Shown here: positions 45,301 through 58,560 of the stretch, piece after piece
Layout of the letters: the number at the start of each line of letters is the position of its first letter
Position numbering within the stretch: position 1 is the first letter of the stretch
NCBI RefSeq assembly: GCF_019175385.1
Contig: NC_083345.1
Span: forward strand, 113,880,480-113,944,479
Length of the DNA: 64,000 nt
Origin: Lycium barbarum
Lineage: Eukaryota > Streptophyta > Magnoliopsida > Solanales > Solanaceae
Direction: 5' to 3'
The notes under the pieces: model-generated
Told to the model about the DNA's origin: nothing
The model's input: only the letters and a program-made list of their open reading frames with translations
Database searches by the model: none
Made by a program: the position numbers and the translations under genes

Positions 45301-47159
45301 GTCCATTTTGATTTTATTTGTTAAGACAATTCTACTTTAAATTTCAGTTAAAAATAAAAAATGAATTCATCTTGAATTCATATTATTCTAGTATGATTGT
45401 ATTTCACATGGTTGAACATCCGATGTTTTTCAATGTAATGCTATATTGGTGGTTAAATGGTATTTGGAAAGTCTACTCTATGTTAACTGATTTGACCTTT
45501 TGTTTTGGATTTATGATTTAATAGTTGTATTTCGTATATATTTTGGCTATATTTTAGTTGTATTTTGTCTGATCTGGTAGATAATACTTATTTTGGTTTA
45601 TTGTTAACTATATTTGATATATATTTTACATATATTTGAAGTGTATTTAGATGAAATTTTAAATTTTGTAACAAACTGTAATTTTAAAAATAGACTTATG
45701 GAATATATCTGAGTTATATTTTCTGTATATATCGACTGTATTTAAATGGTTATATATACTACTTTGTTAAATGAATACATTTCACAGATAATGAAAAATG
45801 GAATTTATGCATTGAAAAAATAACATACTTGAAAGAAACAACAATATAAAAACCATAAGGTGGTGTTCAATATTAATCATCCTAAAAAAGATTACTACAC
45901 ATGAAACAATATATCCAAAATGAAAAAACAGCAACAAAAGTCGCAACCAACTATGCTATTGTTCAACATGAAAATCAAAAACACAAATGAATTGGTGGCC
46001 TAATCAAGATCCTCTTTATGCATCGTAATCAACTACCGGTCTAATTGGTCTTGGAGGCTGCTCGTTATCACTTGATGCATTGTTGTTTGACTTATCCCAT
46101 GCATAGTCACATAAAAGGGCACCATATCTCATACGGAGTAACTTTGCATCGAATTCGGTTGGGATGACTGCACTTGAGCTCAAGTATTCAGCGAAGGCTG
46201 CCACATACACACCACAATCCCTGGAACAAAAATGATCAAAAAATTTACTTATCAAAACCCACGAAAAAAAAGATGTATTTATTGTGTTTTTTATTGGAAT
46301 AGATTCTTACATGCTAGAGGGAGCTTGTTGCGGGAGATTGTCTACATTCACAATGTCAAAGTTGTCGGTCTGTTCTCTATTTCTGTAAGAAGGATGTGTG
46401 ACAAAATCTATATCCGCCTTCTTCTCATAGAAATCAGTCATTTGTAGACTATGTGTCACTAGAGTAGCCAACATTTTCACTCCGACTCTAACGACAGCAT
46501 CATGCCCTGCAGCTCGGTATGAGTTGTATACGTAGATGGACCTGTTTGTAAAAAGAAAATATAAGAAAAAAACAAACATATAAATTTTGTAGAAAAATGA
46601 ATGGTCTTTTCATTGGATGAGAGCAGACCTGTCAGTGAATGATATCACAACCAAAATCCAGTGATTTTCCTCTTTTATGTTGACAGGAATTAGTACGTTG
46701 TCAACAGTATACCATGGTACATTAGCCAACAGCCTGTGCCCGTTAATGTACTCACACAGTTCATCTTCCTTACTGGCGACACATGTGGATGAATCAGGGT
46801 TTTCCCAAGATTTGTAAATTTCAGCAACTAAAGTGTGAAAAATACAGCTGGCAGTGGTGAATCTATAGTTGTTGTTATTGTGATACTTCCCCTTCTTGCG
46901 TAGGTAGTAGAAAATAACATCAATATGCTGTAAAAACATCAATTCAGTGACTATAATCAACACTATGTTCAAAAATAATATTGTTGTATATATAGTAAAT
47001 ATAGTGAAATATACTCTTAAACATAGTAAAAATACAATTTTGTATACCTGGACAGTACTGTGCTCAACTAGTAAATTAATGTCTGTATATTAAATATAGT
47101 GCAAGTATAATGATGACAATATTCTAAAAATACAAGTTGTGACAATAAGTACCTAAGCC

Positions 47160-47520
47160 TACTCCATCAACCTAAAACAATAAAAACATGGTTCAAATGA
47201 ATTTAAAGGCATCAGCAAAACAGATACACATATACAAATATATAGTACTGTTTTAAAAGTTAAAAGTTTCAGTTATATATTGGACAAATATATGGTAAAT
47301 ATGCCTGAAATATATTTTCAACAACAGAAACCGGATCATTAATTGGCAACCCAACTCCCTCAACCTAAAACAATAAAAACATGGTTCAAATGAATTTAAA
47401 GGCATCAGCAAAACAGATACACATATACACATATATAGTACTGCTTTAAAAGTTAAAAGATTCAGTTAAATATAGAGAAAATATATGGTAAATATGCCTG
47501 AAATATATTTTTTACTATAT
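47160..47520. repeat. Intron-derived repeated block within the MULE
   Basis: The block CCTAAAACAATAAAAACATG plus GTTCAAATGAATTTAAAGGC appears at 47171, 47365 and again at 48729, each followed by ATCAGCAAAACAGATACACATATACA. Three copies of the same intronic segment, with the adjoining exon piece (AACAGAAACCGGATCATTAA) repeated near 47322 and 48688, point to local duplications of an exon-intron unit. Confidence 0.8.
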
Positions 47521-48099
47521 ATGTCAAATATAGTAAAAAATATACTCTAGATACATCACATTGTAATTCTATTATAAAACATAAAAAAAATTAGATAACA
47601 AGCAGAAAGATATCAAAACCTCATCAGTCCAAAGTTGCCCATCCATAGATAACAAGTAGAACCAGTTTTTGTCGGCTACGGCTGTAACGCCTAAATGCAA
47701 CCGAAGTTCGGCATCTGCAGGATCGAGTCCTTCCTTGTTCTTTCTGTAATGATTTTCATTTGGCTTCCTGTATATCAACAATGGAAAGAACATACGTTAA
47801 GTTTATTGATAATTGAATTCTGGAAAACTAAAAAAACAAGTTGTGACAATAAGTACCTTTTGTCATATGATTTCAACAGATCCTTCTCAAGCCACTTTTG
47901 ATATTCTTGAAGAAACGAAGTATCTAACGGGGCATTTATAGGGTGGTCAACAAATGGGTGTTTTTTCTGATAAATGCAAGGACCGATATTTTTGGCAGAA
48001 GAACCCGCTGAGCTGAAATTGGGACAATAAGGGGACAGGTTATATTTGCTTGGTTTCCTTTCTCGGGCAGCACCTGGATGGACAATGATCTATTTTTCA

Positions 48100-48300
48100 G
48101 AGTTTGAAAACTGTGCAATCTCACCACTTGAGCTTTGGCCCGCATTTGGTTGTACGGGAACTTGTTGTCCAGTTTCATCGCTTGAACTGTGGCCAACTAT
48201 CGGTTGTACTCCAACTTGCTGTTCAGTTTCATTAGTTGAACTTTGTCCGGCTGTTGGTTGTACTCCAAGTTGGATTGGTATCTGAGAATCAGAAATCATC
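48100..48300 (-). repeat. 60-bp coding tandem repeat in the Ulp1-type gene
   Basis: Three units encode roughly GVQPTAGQSSTNETEQQ, with the variants VQPIVGHSSSDETGQQ and VQPNAGQSSSGEI. The period is a multiple of three, so the frame is kept. Confidence 0.85.
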
Positions 48301-51300
48301 CACTGAGAGATGGTTACCGGGTTATTGTCCACATTCTGAGGAGTCCTTAAACTTGACAAATCGGTTTGATCATCGCGTGGTACTGGAGGAGGACCGAGAG
48401 GAATAACACATGCTAAAGGGCAGTTGATTAGCAAGTCCGCTACCATTTCCTCTGATGCGGTAAATTCAGCATTAGCATTCTCCATATCGCCGATTTGCTG
48501 AGATTCCTGAAATAAAAAACAAGAAAAAAACGACTGGTGTTTGTCAATTATTGCTTATCAAAATGACATTTCAGTACTTAAAAGCCACATTTCAGTACTT
48601 ACATCAAAATTTAAATGGATTGGTGTTATGGGCACTCCATCTGTTTGTGCATCACTTTTAACTCCGGTTTCTTTATCCACATCAACAACAGAAACCGGAT
48701 CATTAATTGGCAACCCAACTCCCTCAACCTAAAACAATAAAAACATGGTTCAAATGAATTTAAAGGCATCAGCAAAACAGATACACATATACACATATAT
48801 AATAGTGCTTTAAAAGTTAAAAGTTTCAGTTAAATATAGAGAAAATATATGGTAAATATGCCTGAAATATAGTAAACAGAAATCAGAATAAGTAACATTG
48901 AACATAATAATCAAAATACAATTAAAATACAGCCACAACATATATGAAAAACTAATATTAAAATATCAATCCAAAACAAATATAGCACTGCTAGTATATA
49001 TAAACACAATCATAACAAAAATAGCACAAATAGATACATCAAAAAGAACACTACTAACAAATCACCATGTGAAAACTATATATGTAAATACACTATAGGT
49101 AATACAAAAACACAGCTAAAAATTCAATATTTTCACTTTGAATAATATACTGCAAATATAGAAAAGTGAAAGAAAAAATGAGTACCACTGGATGACTCCT
49201 CTGCGCGGAAGTGGCACCACCACCTTGATTCTCTTTGGTTGAAAGCTTTACTGCACCGCCACTTTGATTGCCTTGAGAAATCCCACCATCACTATGTAAG
49301 TCAACTTTTAACATTGTGTCGCCGACCTTTAAAATTTTCCAAAAGAAAATATAAAGTCTTCCAATAAATATATCAAAATAACTTAAAAAGTAAATAATTT
49401 CCATTTTTAGTGTTAGATTTTTACCTTATCTGGTGTTTGATTGCCCTTTATTGCATCTAACAACTTTTTGAAGTTGTTATCCATGTAGTCAAACACCTAC
49501 AGTTTTGAAAGATAAAAATAGAATTAGAATTGTTAATTACTTGACACAAGCAATATGAAGTAAAAAAAACATATTGAAAACAAAACGCCTACTTCTTTCT
49601 TGAAAATCCGAATCTCTTCCCTTATCAGTTTAAACTCATCTGTTCGGGGTGCTGTAGGTGCATCTGGTTTCCTTGTCCCTTTTATCCCAGATTCCTTCCG
49701 TGATGGTCCGTTTCTTGCCTCGCGGGGAATCAGAGTTGGCACTCCTTTGTTGCTGTTTGCCACTGGACAGATGCGGTGGTGTGGTACTAAAATTATCGTA
49801 ATCATCGTCTACCAAATCAGTACCATGTACACCATCAACTCCATGTTTGACGTCTGGTATGTCATGTGCAACAGGAGGCAATTTAAGAGTTTCCAACTCA
49901 TGGGGTGTTGGCACAACTTCCTCAAATCTACAGGACTATGAACAACAAAATATAGAAACTATATTACCGTATATATCTACATTGGTAACATACTAAAAAT
50001 ATGAGGAAAATATAGTCAAAATATATTGATCACAAATGACTTATTTCATAAATATAGACAAAATATAATCAACATATAGCATGTAAAACAAACATATTAA
50101 AACAGTTAAATGGTAAAAGACACAAAACTGTTAAAAGACTGTTTTACCGGATTTTTATCGTCTTTGAACATGCCATCCATCAATCTCTTGAATTCTGGTT
50201 TTCCTTCCGTAGTCCGCCAGTTCAAAATTCTAGGAATTAAATTCCCCGTCTTAACTGCAATGGTGGACGGGACTTTTGAGCAACATTCATACAACCATAC
50301 TTGCATAGCAAGCGGCAAACCATGAATCCTATAATATTTCTTAAAACCAGCATATTTCTGCCCGATGCTTACAACCAACTCTCTAAACGAATCTTTACCC
50401 CAAGGATACTCATTATATCTCCCGTCCTCTACAACATCAAAATGGATCCTTGGTATGCTTGTTGAGTTCGGTTCACCACAATGTACCCACGTATTTATGA
50501 AATACAATATTGTCATTTTGACTGCGTCATCCCCTTTATCATCCCAGACAGTCTTGTTGAAACACTCAATAAGCTCGTGTCTTTTAACTGGCAATTGGTT
50601 CTCCTGATTTCTACCAAAATACTCAATCATAAGCCTATTCGATTTTGAGTTATCATAAACAAAATCATTTTCATCAGATACACAATCTAGCCCAGTGATC
50701 AGTGCAAATTCTCTAAGGCCAAAACGCAGAACTTTACCATTTATTTCAAATGTAAAGCACCTATATGTACTGCCCTTAAGTTCTTTGACCATAAAGCACC
50801 GAAAAATCTGTGCTTGTACATCCAATTGCTGCATTCTAAGATATTTACCAAAACAAGAATTCCTAAACATATCCATCTGTGGATCTGTTAGTTTGTCTCT
50901 AATATCTTGCATTACATTAGCATTCGTGTATCTACACATAGATGGTGCCACAGCAGGGTGCTTGGTAACCAAAAATTTAGATACCTGAAACAAAATGCCA
51001 AAAAACACGTATGATTGACATATATCGATTGAATGTACTTAAAAATATACACAAAATAACTGTCAACAAAATAATAACTGAATGTACTTAAAAATCTTAA
51101 AAATCACTGTAATAACTGTCAACAAAATATAGACAAAAATAACTGAATGTACTTAAAAATCTTAAAAATCACAGTTATGGTGAAGAAAAATACACACAAA
51201 ATAACTGAAGAAACATGTGTAAAAAAAACACAGAAATATACTTAAAATGCACATATAATATAGATCTGGTTAATTCACAGATCTGTAATAACTGAACTAA

Positions 51301-52343
51301 AAAAAAAAAGAACTAAATATACTGAAAATACAACAAAAATATACCTCTTCATCATCATCCTCATCCACATTACGTTTGGCTTTAGCAATTTTTTTGCCCC
51401 TAACATTAACAACATTGTCACCAGCCTTTCTCTTCTTTTGTTTCTCCATTTGAGAAACATTTTTCAATTTTTCTTGTTGTTTACTCTTCGAATCAACATA
51501 TTTCTTAGAACACCTAGGATCGTTAATTCTTTTTGAACGATTCTCAGCATAAGAGCCTGCAATGGCAGTTTCATGTTGAGAAATTCCCAAAGAAAAATTA
51601 GGAATTGCACATTCGGGTTCTATACATGTATTTCTCATCGGAGTAGCAGCTTTCTTAGTCATTCCAATTGAATCTAAGAAAAAACAACCAAGAACAAACA
51701 CTGATAGTTAATTACTTAGACTTGCATTCCTGATTCAAACGAAAAAAAAAAACACCCAAAATATAGGTTAAATACACGGTAAAAAATAAAAATATGTATA
51801 AAATCTTACTTTATTTTGGGAATTAGATTTGAAACGTGAGAGAAATCAATGAATAGTTAATTAGAGATAAAAAAGGAAGTTGAATAATTGAAAAACTGAT
51901 TTGAAATTGGAGGAAAGTAATGGATATGGTGAATAATGGCGTGTATTTAGGAGGTAGGAGAGAGACACGTTTTTTTTTTTGCTTAAATTTAGGGGAGTGG
52001 GAAGTTATCAGATGAGTGGTAAAAACATGGTAGCTATATGAAGTAAATATGATATATTTTAGCTACTAAATATAATTATTGAAAAGTTTAGTTATGTTCC
52101 ATAAATAGGTAATAATGGAACCTATGCCAAGTAAATTTTACTTCTCTTTTATTAGAATTAAGTACTTATTAGACTAACCTTATAAGCTCTCATCAAATTG
52201 TTATTTAAGCACTTTTTCAGCTTGTTTGGTCAAGCTTAAAAAAATAAAAAAAATAATCATAAGTGTTTTTTATTTTGGAAAAGTAGTTTGTACTTCACAA
52301 ATCAATTTGAAAATCACTTTTATCATCATTAAGTGTTTATACA

Positions 52344-52790
52344 TATTAGAAATTCTCTATTTAGTGGACTCATATATTTAATATATTTATAGAAGATATA
52401 CTATCATTAAAGGAGTTCATTTTAAGATCTAATAAAGTATTAAAATATTTAGACTTATATAGTAAATATCAATTAGTATGGGGTTACTTTAAATAATAAA
52501 TAGAAACTCATTAGCCTTTTTTTGGTGTCTGATGGAGACTTATTAAAAAGGTACAGTTTAAATTTGAAAAGGCACTCAAACATACTATATAAGGAAGTGG
52601 TCCCTAAGTCAAGATACTATGTTCTTTTCTTTTCAACCTTATCTATGAGAAGACAAAATAAAGAGCAGTATTCAGACTTTGAAGATTATGTCTCCTTCAA
52701 TCTTAGAACGAGGTTAGTGCCCTTAGTGTTCTTTATCATCGTCTATTAATTTACTTGCGATCCTTGTGTTGTTAATTAAGTTTTTCAACA
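52344..52790 (+). repeat. Left LTR of the old copia element
   Basis: About 447 bp, starting TATTAGAAATTC (decayed TGTTGGAAATTC) and ending TTCAACA. It serves as the uninterrupted reference that dates and positions the two insertions in the right LTR. Confidence 0.85.
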
Positions 52791-55224
52791 ACTGATATAG
52801 CACAGTCTCGTCAAATCATTAGATGTGATACAAAGAAATTTATGATCCATGAAAAGTGTTACAGATTTGGGGATCAAAGTTTCAAATACTGTTTTTGGTC
52901 TTCTCCAGGAAGTTGGCACGCTGGTGTATCAAAGCAGAAATCTGCTAATTTTTCCAGTGATTGGCAAATCCTTTTAATTATAATAAAATAAAATAAAGGG
53001 AAGGATAATTTTGATGGGGCTGATGTTTTGATTTTGCTGGACCACTTGTGTTGATCTTGTGCGAAATGTTGGAATTCTAATTTCTTATGGTGGCAGAATC
53101 CTTTTTCACCATCAAGTCTTTTTTAATATTTCTTTTGTTTCTTGATTAAAATATTAAAAGGAATAGAATTGCGAAAGTTCTATGGTTTCAGCTTTTGTGT
53201 GCATATTAAAAGTAGACGACAGACTATTATGATGCTAACTAATTTGTCTTTTTCATAGAGACGAGAAGGTTGCAATTAGTACTACGGTAATGCTTTGGAA
53301 CAAAGAAATTTTAGAAGACAAAACATTTGAAATCGTCTCTTTGACAGTTTCTTCTTTTATTTCAATTTTATTTTCCTCTATTTTTTTCAAAAGGATGGTT
53401 AGTTTAAGAGGGTGGCCGAGTGTTCAAAGTGGAGAACACCACGGTTCACTCGCTGCATTATGTTGCATTATGTTCTTTTGGTATAATTTGTGTGTACATC
53501 CATTTCTGCATATTTGTTTTAAGTTTATGCAATTTTAAAGTGTTATTTTAATTTAAGTTATTAATCTTTATTTGACGGGTTTTTTTAGATTAATATTTTA
53601 AAGGGCAAACAAAAATATATTAAAGGATAATTTAGTATCAATTTTTCTAGATTTAATCACATTTAGGACTTAGGAGTAGCCAAAGCACTCTAAGACCATA
53701 AAGTACTAAGGTCAGAAGATTTCATATGGTGCATGACGTTACATTTTGTGCATTTTTGCACCGTTTTCAGTAATTTTTGGCACATTATTCTGCAGAACTT
53801 TACGTAGATTTTTGTTATGCTTTTCGAATTTTCTAAAGCATTCTTGCATAAAGCGAATATTGATCTGCATTTTGAGATGTCGTTTTTGTTATTTTTTCGC
53901 TACGCATAAAAGAAATAGTTATTTGTACTAGAAATGGAATTATACCATGTGTGCTTCTTGTTTCAATGGAATAGATCAGTCTAATATGTTGCCAAAGTAA
54001 CCTCTATTAGATAAAATTTATTTATTTTGAACATTAAACATGTTTTGTCTATACGAAATAATTATCCCAAAGGAAGATTATTTTGGCCAGATTATAGATA
54101 GTCATGAATATGTGATACATTTAGTAAGATCATGCTGGTAATGTGTCAGTCCAAAGAAAGACATATGACTATGCCGTTTTGGTAGTCATTATTCATGAAC
54201 TATGTATAAGAGTACCACTTACAAGTTATTATTTACGTCCAAAGACTAAATAATAATGTTGTGTTAGGTATCTTGAGATGAGCCCTTTTAGGATATATAT
54301 GTATTTGGAATATGTATATCCGAAGTTCGTCAAAACTTATACACATTAAATTTCATATTGTGTGAAGGAAAGAGTTCGGAGTCTTCTTGTGTCAGTAGAG
54401 TATATTAGTAAAATTCCATTGTAGCAGATCCGCTCATTAAAGGTTGCAACCTAAAGTTTTTTTTTTTTTTTTTTGTTTTGTGGACTGTAGCTTATATGGA
54501 TGTCGTTCGACTCTATGATGAGTCACTTCAGTGGGAGTCTGTTGTTTTAGTTATGCTTTTGATATGTTTAAGTATATTTTCTGTACAGATTAAAGTTTTA
54601 AGAATTTTATGTTAAAAAATTTATGGTAAACTCTGAATATAAAGATATCGAATTTCTATTGTGGTTTTGCATAAGGTATAAGAAAGTGATTTTGGACTAT
54701 CCAAGTCATAAGGTAGGACCAGTTGGAAGTAGACACGATTTTGATAGTTTTACATGTAATTTTCGTGTTTGATTTATGTTATTGGTTTGTTAATACATGT
54801 GACCATTGATGGGTTTAGTTTTGAATATATGTTACGAAAACCGCTTTGATCCGATATTGGTATTACCAATGGACCAGATTGTTTGAGATATTTCAATTAA
54901 GATAGCAAAAGTTTGTGCTCACTAAAGTTTTTTCTATGTATAATTTTTGAGAAATATATGTGGTCCAAGTGGGAGATTGTTGGAAATTCTCTATTTAGTG
55001 GACTCATATATTTAATATATTTATACAAGATACGCTATCATTAAAGGAGTCCATTTTAAGATCTAATAAAGTATTAAAATATTTGGACTTATATAGTAAA
55101 TATCAATTAATATGGGGGTTACTTTAAATAAGTAGAAACCCATTAACCTTTTCTTGGTGTCTGATGGAGAATTATTAAAAAGATACCGTTTAGACCTGAA
55201 AAGACACTTAAACATACTATACAA

Positions 55225-55754
55225 TCAGACCTCTCTATAACGGCACCCGCATATAACAACACCTCTCTACAGCAGTCAACTTTTTTCTGAACCGATTTGT
55301 TATGTTATATTTTACTTATCTATAACAACATTTCACCTATAACAGCAACAACCAACTTTATAACAGTACGATCTTTGTAAAATTACCCCCCATATAACAA
55401 CTATCATTTTTTTTTTGTAATATAATAATTAACCATCTTTATAAAAATAGAATATCTATGATCACCAATAATAAGTATAGAGATTTTGACCAAATATTTG
55501 ATCATTTAATACACTATTACAACAAAAAAAAAATTATATTAATATATATATTTTCATCATTTTCTTTCGTTATACAAAGTGTGATTAAGCTTAGAATTTG
55601 ACAATTAAAAATAAAAATTAGATTTTATGCATCTTTTTTGCTTATAACAGCGAAATATTATTTAAATGTTAATGTTGTTATAGGTGTATAACAATCATTC
55701 TGTATAACAACTGAAAAATTTCGAACCCAACGATGTTGTTATAGAGAGGTTTGA
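55225..55754. mobile_element. 530-bp MITE, probably hAT type
   Basis: Ends TCAGACCTCTCTATAAC and the reverse complement TCAAACCTCTCTATAACAAC form inverted repeats. CTATACAA (55217-55224) and CTATATAA (55755-55762) give an 8-bp duplication with one mismatch. The uninserted left LTR reads CTATATAA once at the matching site. The interior has TATAACA-rich copies of the terminal motif. Noncoding. Confidence 0.8.
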
Positions 55755-55833
55755 CTATATAAGGAGATGGTCCCTAAGTCATACACTACATTCTTTTCTT
55801 TTCAACCCCATCTATGAGAAGACAAAATAAAGA

Positions 55834-58183
55834 TGTCACACTCCTACCAGGAGTATGATGGGCTCCGACCCGTAGGCCGGGAACCACCTGACTTATCCGT
55901 TACTTTGAATATTATAAACCATAACTCAAGTACACCTGCACGCAGAAAAGGCCCAAAATAGAAATATCTGCTCATTCAGCACATGTGTACATATGCGGAC
56001 CGACCAGGTCGCCACAACATAACGTATATCATAAAGCCGGCAAGGCTAACAGTAAAGTACCAAGAGCTCACAATAAGGCCGACAAGGCCACTAATATATA
56101 TACATATTATACAACATTATGAACCGGTAGAGCTATAAAACATCTAACTGTACACACACGTCTACGAGCCTCTACATGGAATACAAATGATCATCAGAAC
56201 AATACCAAGTGGGCTGCAGCTTTGAAGAAAGTGGAGTGCTCCTGAGAATCCGCTGATAGAAGACCTACGGGTCTGATCCGTTTCCCTGCCTACCTGCAGA
56301 CATGAGCGCATCGTCCACAAGAAGGGACGTCAGTACGAATAATGTACTGAGTATGTAAGGCATGAATAACAACATAATATAGAAATGAAAGGTAACATGG
56401 AATATGAGAGATAACCTGTACGTCTGGATGCCTCGTAAGGCGGATGCCATGCATGCTTAGCTTTAAAAAAAATATTTTTATACATATACATAGTACCATG
56501 CCCGGCCATTAAGGCTCGGTGTCATATATATAGTATCATGCCCGACCATTGAGGATCGGTGTTATCATCATTAGCCCGCGTCCGGGCCTCCCGCATCCGG
56601 GGCAATATCATAACATGCCCACTGCAGTGGTGTGCACATCTACGTGCCATGCCCGACCGACTATAGCGCAGCGCGGTGTGAAAAAATACATACATACATA
56701 TAAAGCATGCATAAGAGCCCAAGCAAAAGCCACAACTATATCGGAGTGACGTAAGGTCGGTGGCCTCCGATTGTATTATGGATCAATCATCATCGTTTAT
56801 CCCACCTTGAAGGAACAAGGGTCATAAGGTGAGATTACCAACAATGAAGGAAATTAAGAAATTGTAAAGTAAGCTCAATCACCTCAGAATAATGTAAATA
56901 TCATGTACATGGAAATCTCTATCTTCTAGCATTTGTGAAACCAATGATATTATGGGTATGACACAAAGGTTTATAACGAAAGGATCATGCCTTTAGAAAG
57001 AAAGGGACTAGCCTTAACATACCTGGAAGACAATTTCTCGACTTCCAACTTACTTCCTGTCTTGCAATTCACTTAAGATCATTCGTAGCCTCGTAATCTA
57101 CATATACAACCATTCATACTATTGTTGGGATCATCATCATACGCTCATCTTAAGCCCTTAATTAAAATCCCTTTTTGATTTTGTCGAAGTTCGGGCAGCA
57201 TCTCCCCTGTTTATATGCCTAGCCCGAAATTCTAATTCAGCAACCAACAACATCAACAACAATATCCTCAAAATTCTACAAGATAAATATATGTATTTTC
57301 ATTCAAAATTCTCTTCAAACCTCAATCCATAAGCCAATACATCAACACAACAAACTATAACTTTTATTCTTGTAAATATTCCTTAATCAATGTTGACAAA
57401 GAAAGAAATTCAATGATTCATACCTTGTATTTACTAAAGTAACAAGATCTTCAATATCTACTTGTTTCCAAGCTCACTCCAACACCAAACAAAATTATAA
57501 TTGCGACTACACATTGTCCGGACCTCGATTAGTATTCCGTAGCTTGAAATTTGCTCGAAATCCTCACTTCTATGTGGTGCAAAAGCCCTCTTTGTTTGCT
57601 GAATTTTCTGGAACAATTTGGAGGGATTTGATGAAGAAAAATGGGGTTTTAACCCCTTTTATAGTGGCTAAGTCGGCAGTACTGTAGCAGTACTGTAGCG
57701 GCCATGTTCTGCTTTGTCAGCTCAGTTTGTAACGCCCATAATTCTCTACTCCGATGTCCTATCGACAAGCAGTTTGTTGCATTAAAAATTAGACTCGACG
57801 AACTTCATTTTAGGATTTCGTTTCACCTTAAAACTCCTAATATACTAGGAGATATGCCCCTCCAAAGTTGACTAAAAAAAATCTGCCCAACATTTCTCAA
57901 ACTTTCGTCAAACTTATTTTCTTCAATTTGCTTGATCTCGAAATCTTCCGAAACTCTCCTTACATGATATTTATCATTTATTATACTTGATATTAGCCAT
58001 GTTCTTGTGTTTCAAAATAGTCTTTCCCGATTACGACTTACGAGATCGTAATTCATCCTTTACTTCATTGTTACATACTTCCCATGGCTTGTACCTTCCA
58101 AAGCATCATGGGACGTCTTCGATACTCCATTACTACGGTGATGTACGTGTCATGCTCATGCTCTGAAAGTGCGGGGTGTAACA
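55834..58183. mobile_element. 2.35-kb solo LTR in the right LTR of the old copia element
   Basis: It begins TGTCACACTCCTACC and ends GCGGGGTGTAACA, with a perfect duplication AAAGA (55829-55833 and 58184-58188). It shares ends and several blocks (GTACTGAGTATG, TTCGGGCAGCATCTCCCC) with the LTR at 26454-30156, so the two belong to related families, probably Ty3/gypsy. No coding sequence. Confidence 0.87.
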
Positions 58184-58403
58184 AAAGAGCAGTATCCAGA
58201 CTTAGAAGATTGTGTCTCCTTCAATCTATTCTTGCAATAGAACGAGGTTAGTGCCTTTAGTGTTCTTCATCATCGTCTATTGATTTACTTGCGATCCTTG
58301 TGTTGTTAATTAAATTTTCCAACAATAAAAACTTATACAAGGCCTCTTTTATACATAAGAGGTGTTTATACACACTTCTACTTTATATAAATTGTATAGT
58401 AAT

Positions 58404-58560
58404 GAAGATCTGGGTACAGTGGACAGGATGAAGGAGATCTGGTGGTACAAGGGAGAGGATGAAAGAGGCGACCTCACCGATGGACATTCGATAGAGATCC
58501 AATGGTACAACAGAGAGGATGAAGGAGACGACCTCTCCGCCGGCTATAGCGAGCAAAAGA
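58404..58560 (+). repeat. 60-bp tandem repeat with an open frame
   Basis: Two units (58434-58493, 58494-58553), plus a partial third upstream, encode 20-residue repeats EIWWYKGEDERGDLTDGHSI and EIQWYNREDEGDDLSAGYSE. The enclosing frame, 58362-58634, could give 90 residues. No family is recognised and there is no supporting promoter, so coding status is doubtful. Confidence 0.55.

Larger units (their letters stand above)
46016..51662 (-). pseudogene. DUF1985-Ulp1-type cysteine protease gene of the MULE
   Basis: Ulp1/SENP-family enzymes process or remove SUMO; TE-borne copies have unknown targets. The start is ATG 51662 with exon 1 at 51662-51345, a Lys/Asp-rich basic-acidic leader. Exon 2 (50984-50148) is a complete DUF1985 domain with its hallmark FGLREFALITGLDC. 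Middle exons (about 49.9-48.1 kb) are low-complexity and include three 20-residue VQP..G.SS..ET.QQ repeats. The catalytic C-terminus follows: WFYLLSMDGQLWTDE|HIDVIFYYLRKK, YHNNNNYRF, VDNVLIPVNIKEENHWILVV (His), SIYVYNSYRAAGHD (Asn where Asp is expected), PQQAPSS and DCGVYVAAFAEYL (Cys). A TAG lies at 48090-48092. The stop and the missing aspartate argue against protease activity. Exons between 50148 and 48485 were not fully resolved. Confidence 0.85.
41930..52140. mobile_element. Autonomous-type MULE with transposase and DUF1985-Ulp1 gene (inactivated)
   Basis: The content is a MULE transposase on the plus strand and a convergent Ulp1-type protease gene on the minus strand, 716 bp apart at their 3' ends. 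This arrangement is known for Ulp1-carrying MULEs (Kaonashi-like). The flanks are rich in GCTATATTTA/GCTAAAATATA-type sequence. I could not define terminal inverted repeats or a target duplication, so both borders are approximate; many members of this group lack long inverted repeats. Both genes have premature stops. Confidence 0.75.
52344..58324 (+). mobile_element. Old, internally deleted copia element with nested insertions
   Basis: LTRs lie at 52344-52790 and about 54979-58324 (the latter expanded by insertions). They share AATTCTCTATTTAGTGGACTCATATATTTA through CTTGTGTTGTTAATTAA.TTTTCAACA. The flanks ATACA (52339-52343) and ATAAA (58325-58329) are a 5-bp duplication with one mismatch. 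Before the right LTR, AAGTGGGAGATTG is a copia-style polypurine tract, and GTAGCAGATCCGCTC near 54423 encodes VADPL, a remnant of the RNase H end. ACTGATATAGCAC after the left LTR may be a worn initiator-Met primer site. No other pol is readable, so the element is dead. Positions 53130-54400 hold no gene. Confidence 0.8.
54976..58324 (+). repeat. Right LTR of the old copia element, twice interrupted
   Basis: LTR sequence is present at about 54977-55224, 55763-55833 and 58189-58324, matching the left LTR in order. The interruptions are a 530-bp MITE and a 2350-bp solo LTR. Confidence 0.85.

Noticed and set aside
50110..50988. Plus-strand open frames at 50.1-51.0 kb
   Set aside because: They are antisense to the DUF1985 exon, which has a clear domain on the minus strand.
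53395..53470. tRNA-like GGGTGGCCGAGTGTTC segment
   Set aside because: It resembles the 5' part of a Leu/Ser tRNA, but there is no matching B box, anticodon arm or acceptor stem.
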